Below, in pieces: positions 14,365-14,729 of a stretch of 14,729 bases of DNA (within the stretch, counting starts at the first letter, position 1; every line of letters starts with the position of its first letter). Source of the DNA: Cellvibrionales bacterium UBA1963 (lineage in GTDB: Bacteria > Pseudomonadota > Gammaproteobacteria > Pseudomonadales > UBA7434); the NCBI GenBank assembly GCA_002336035.1, contig DDED01000131.1:1-14729 (forward strand). The letters are read 5' to 3'. The position numbers and the translations under genes are program-made. Below the pieces are notes generated by a model. It searched no databases. It was not told the origin of the DNA and saw only the letters and a list, made by a program, of their open reading frames with translations.

Positions 14365-14729
14365 CTAACCTGCTGAATAACGAATGAGCTTTTCATAAAA
14401 CCATAATTTTATGTCGTTCCACCAAACAGGGTCCGCATTCATCGCGTGATGGGCCTGTATTTCAGAGACGACATACTGATGTATCAATTGCGTTTCAGGC
14501 GCCGATAAAACCTCATTAAAACTTATCATCCCTTTGTCTGCGTAAAGACCACCCAAAACAATAACATCAAATAATTGGTGCGTTTGCTCGGTCATATACC
14601 GTAAATCAGGCACTAACCCGCCGCCCTGCACTGCGGGACCATGGCATCGGCCGCAGTGCGTGGCATACAACTGCGCACCGTCGTCAAGTTCTGGTTCACT
14701 AGCAGTTAATGCTGGCGCCGGAGGCATAA
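14365..14729 (-). CDS. C-terminal cytochrome c domain, probably of a quinohemoprotein (PQQ) alcohol dehydrogenase; 5' part outside window
   Basis: About 121 codons are visible, ending at TAG (14367-14365). The heme c site is HCGRCH, followed by GGGLVPDLRYM, and by GMISFNEVLSAPETQLIHQY later. This arrangement fits what I know of the C-terminal heme domain of type II quinohemoprotein alcohol dehydrogenases, where a Pro-rich linker (here MPPAPALTASEPE) joins the PQQ propeller to the cytochrome. The first ATG (14727) is therefore probably internal, since no signal peptide precedes the heme site and the gene likely continues past the right edge. Such enzymes oxidise alcohols in the periplasm and pass electrons to the respiratory chain. 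A separate short cytochrome c is the alternative. The tail from about residue 95, with WWNDIKLWFYEKLIRYS, is longer than I would expect. Confidence 0.72.
   Translation of the reverse strand, partial: MPPAPALTASEPELDDGAQLYATHCGRCHGPAVQGGGLVPDLRYMTEQTHQLFDVIVLGGLYADKGMISFNEVLSAPETQLIHQYVVSEIQAHHAMNADPVWWNDIKLWFYEKLIRYSAG

Overview
The window looks like chromosomal DNA from a moderately AT-rich, Gram-negative, aerobic gammaproteobacterium, probably marine. The evidence is a Blc-type outer-membrane lipocalin, a C5-pathway hemL, a lipoylated gcvH, a beta-barrel ending in phenylalanine, and many short-chain dehydrogenases (SDRs) beside a sulfotransferase and a DUF1214-like protein. The lineage is an inference from gene content only. 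I see no tRNA, rRNA, CRISPR array, insertion sequence or phage gene. Gene density is high and no gap exceeds 300 bases.

Layout. Positions 1-1043 (minus) hold a PAPS-type sulfotransferase cut by the left edge. It is divergent from a plus-strand run: an SDR (1192-2025), a DUF1214-like protein (2054-3253) and a crotonase-fold protein (3314-4123). HemL (4264-5562) follows. A compact three-gene envelope operon comes next: an RND/MMPL-type inner-membrane exporter (5695-7974), an outer-membrane beta-barrel protein whose start codon overlaps the exporter stop (7974-9260), and a periplasmic LolA-like carrier (9277-10131). An SDR of the 3-alpha-hydroxysteroid dehydrogenase/carbonyl reductase type (10218-10985) closes the plus-strand block. 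It is convergent with a minus-strand block transcribed in the order FkbM methyltransferase (13714-12902), DoxX-like membrane protein (12825-12421), lipocalin (12368-11829) and another SDR (11797-11030). Further right, also on the minus strand, are gcvH (14184-13792) with a clear intrinsic terminator, and the C-terminal cytochrome c part of a probable quinohemoprotein alcohol dehydrogenase cut by the right edge.

How the genes may work together. HemL (tetrapyrrole synthesis) and GcvH (glycine cleavage) are housekeeping. The rest reads as lipid or alcohol metabolism: three SDRs, a crotonase-fold enzyme, a sulfotransferase and a probable PQQ/heme alcohol dehydrogenase. Among them sits an exporter, carrier and barrel set that covers the inner membrane, periplasm and outer membrane. 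The most interesting hypothesis is that 5695-10131 encodes a trans-envelope conduit for a hydrophobic molecule. The 3-alpha-HSD-like SDR just downstream hints at a steroid-like or other polycyclic substrate, but this link is inferred from proximity alone.
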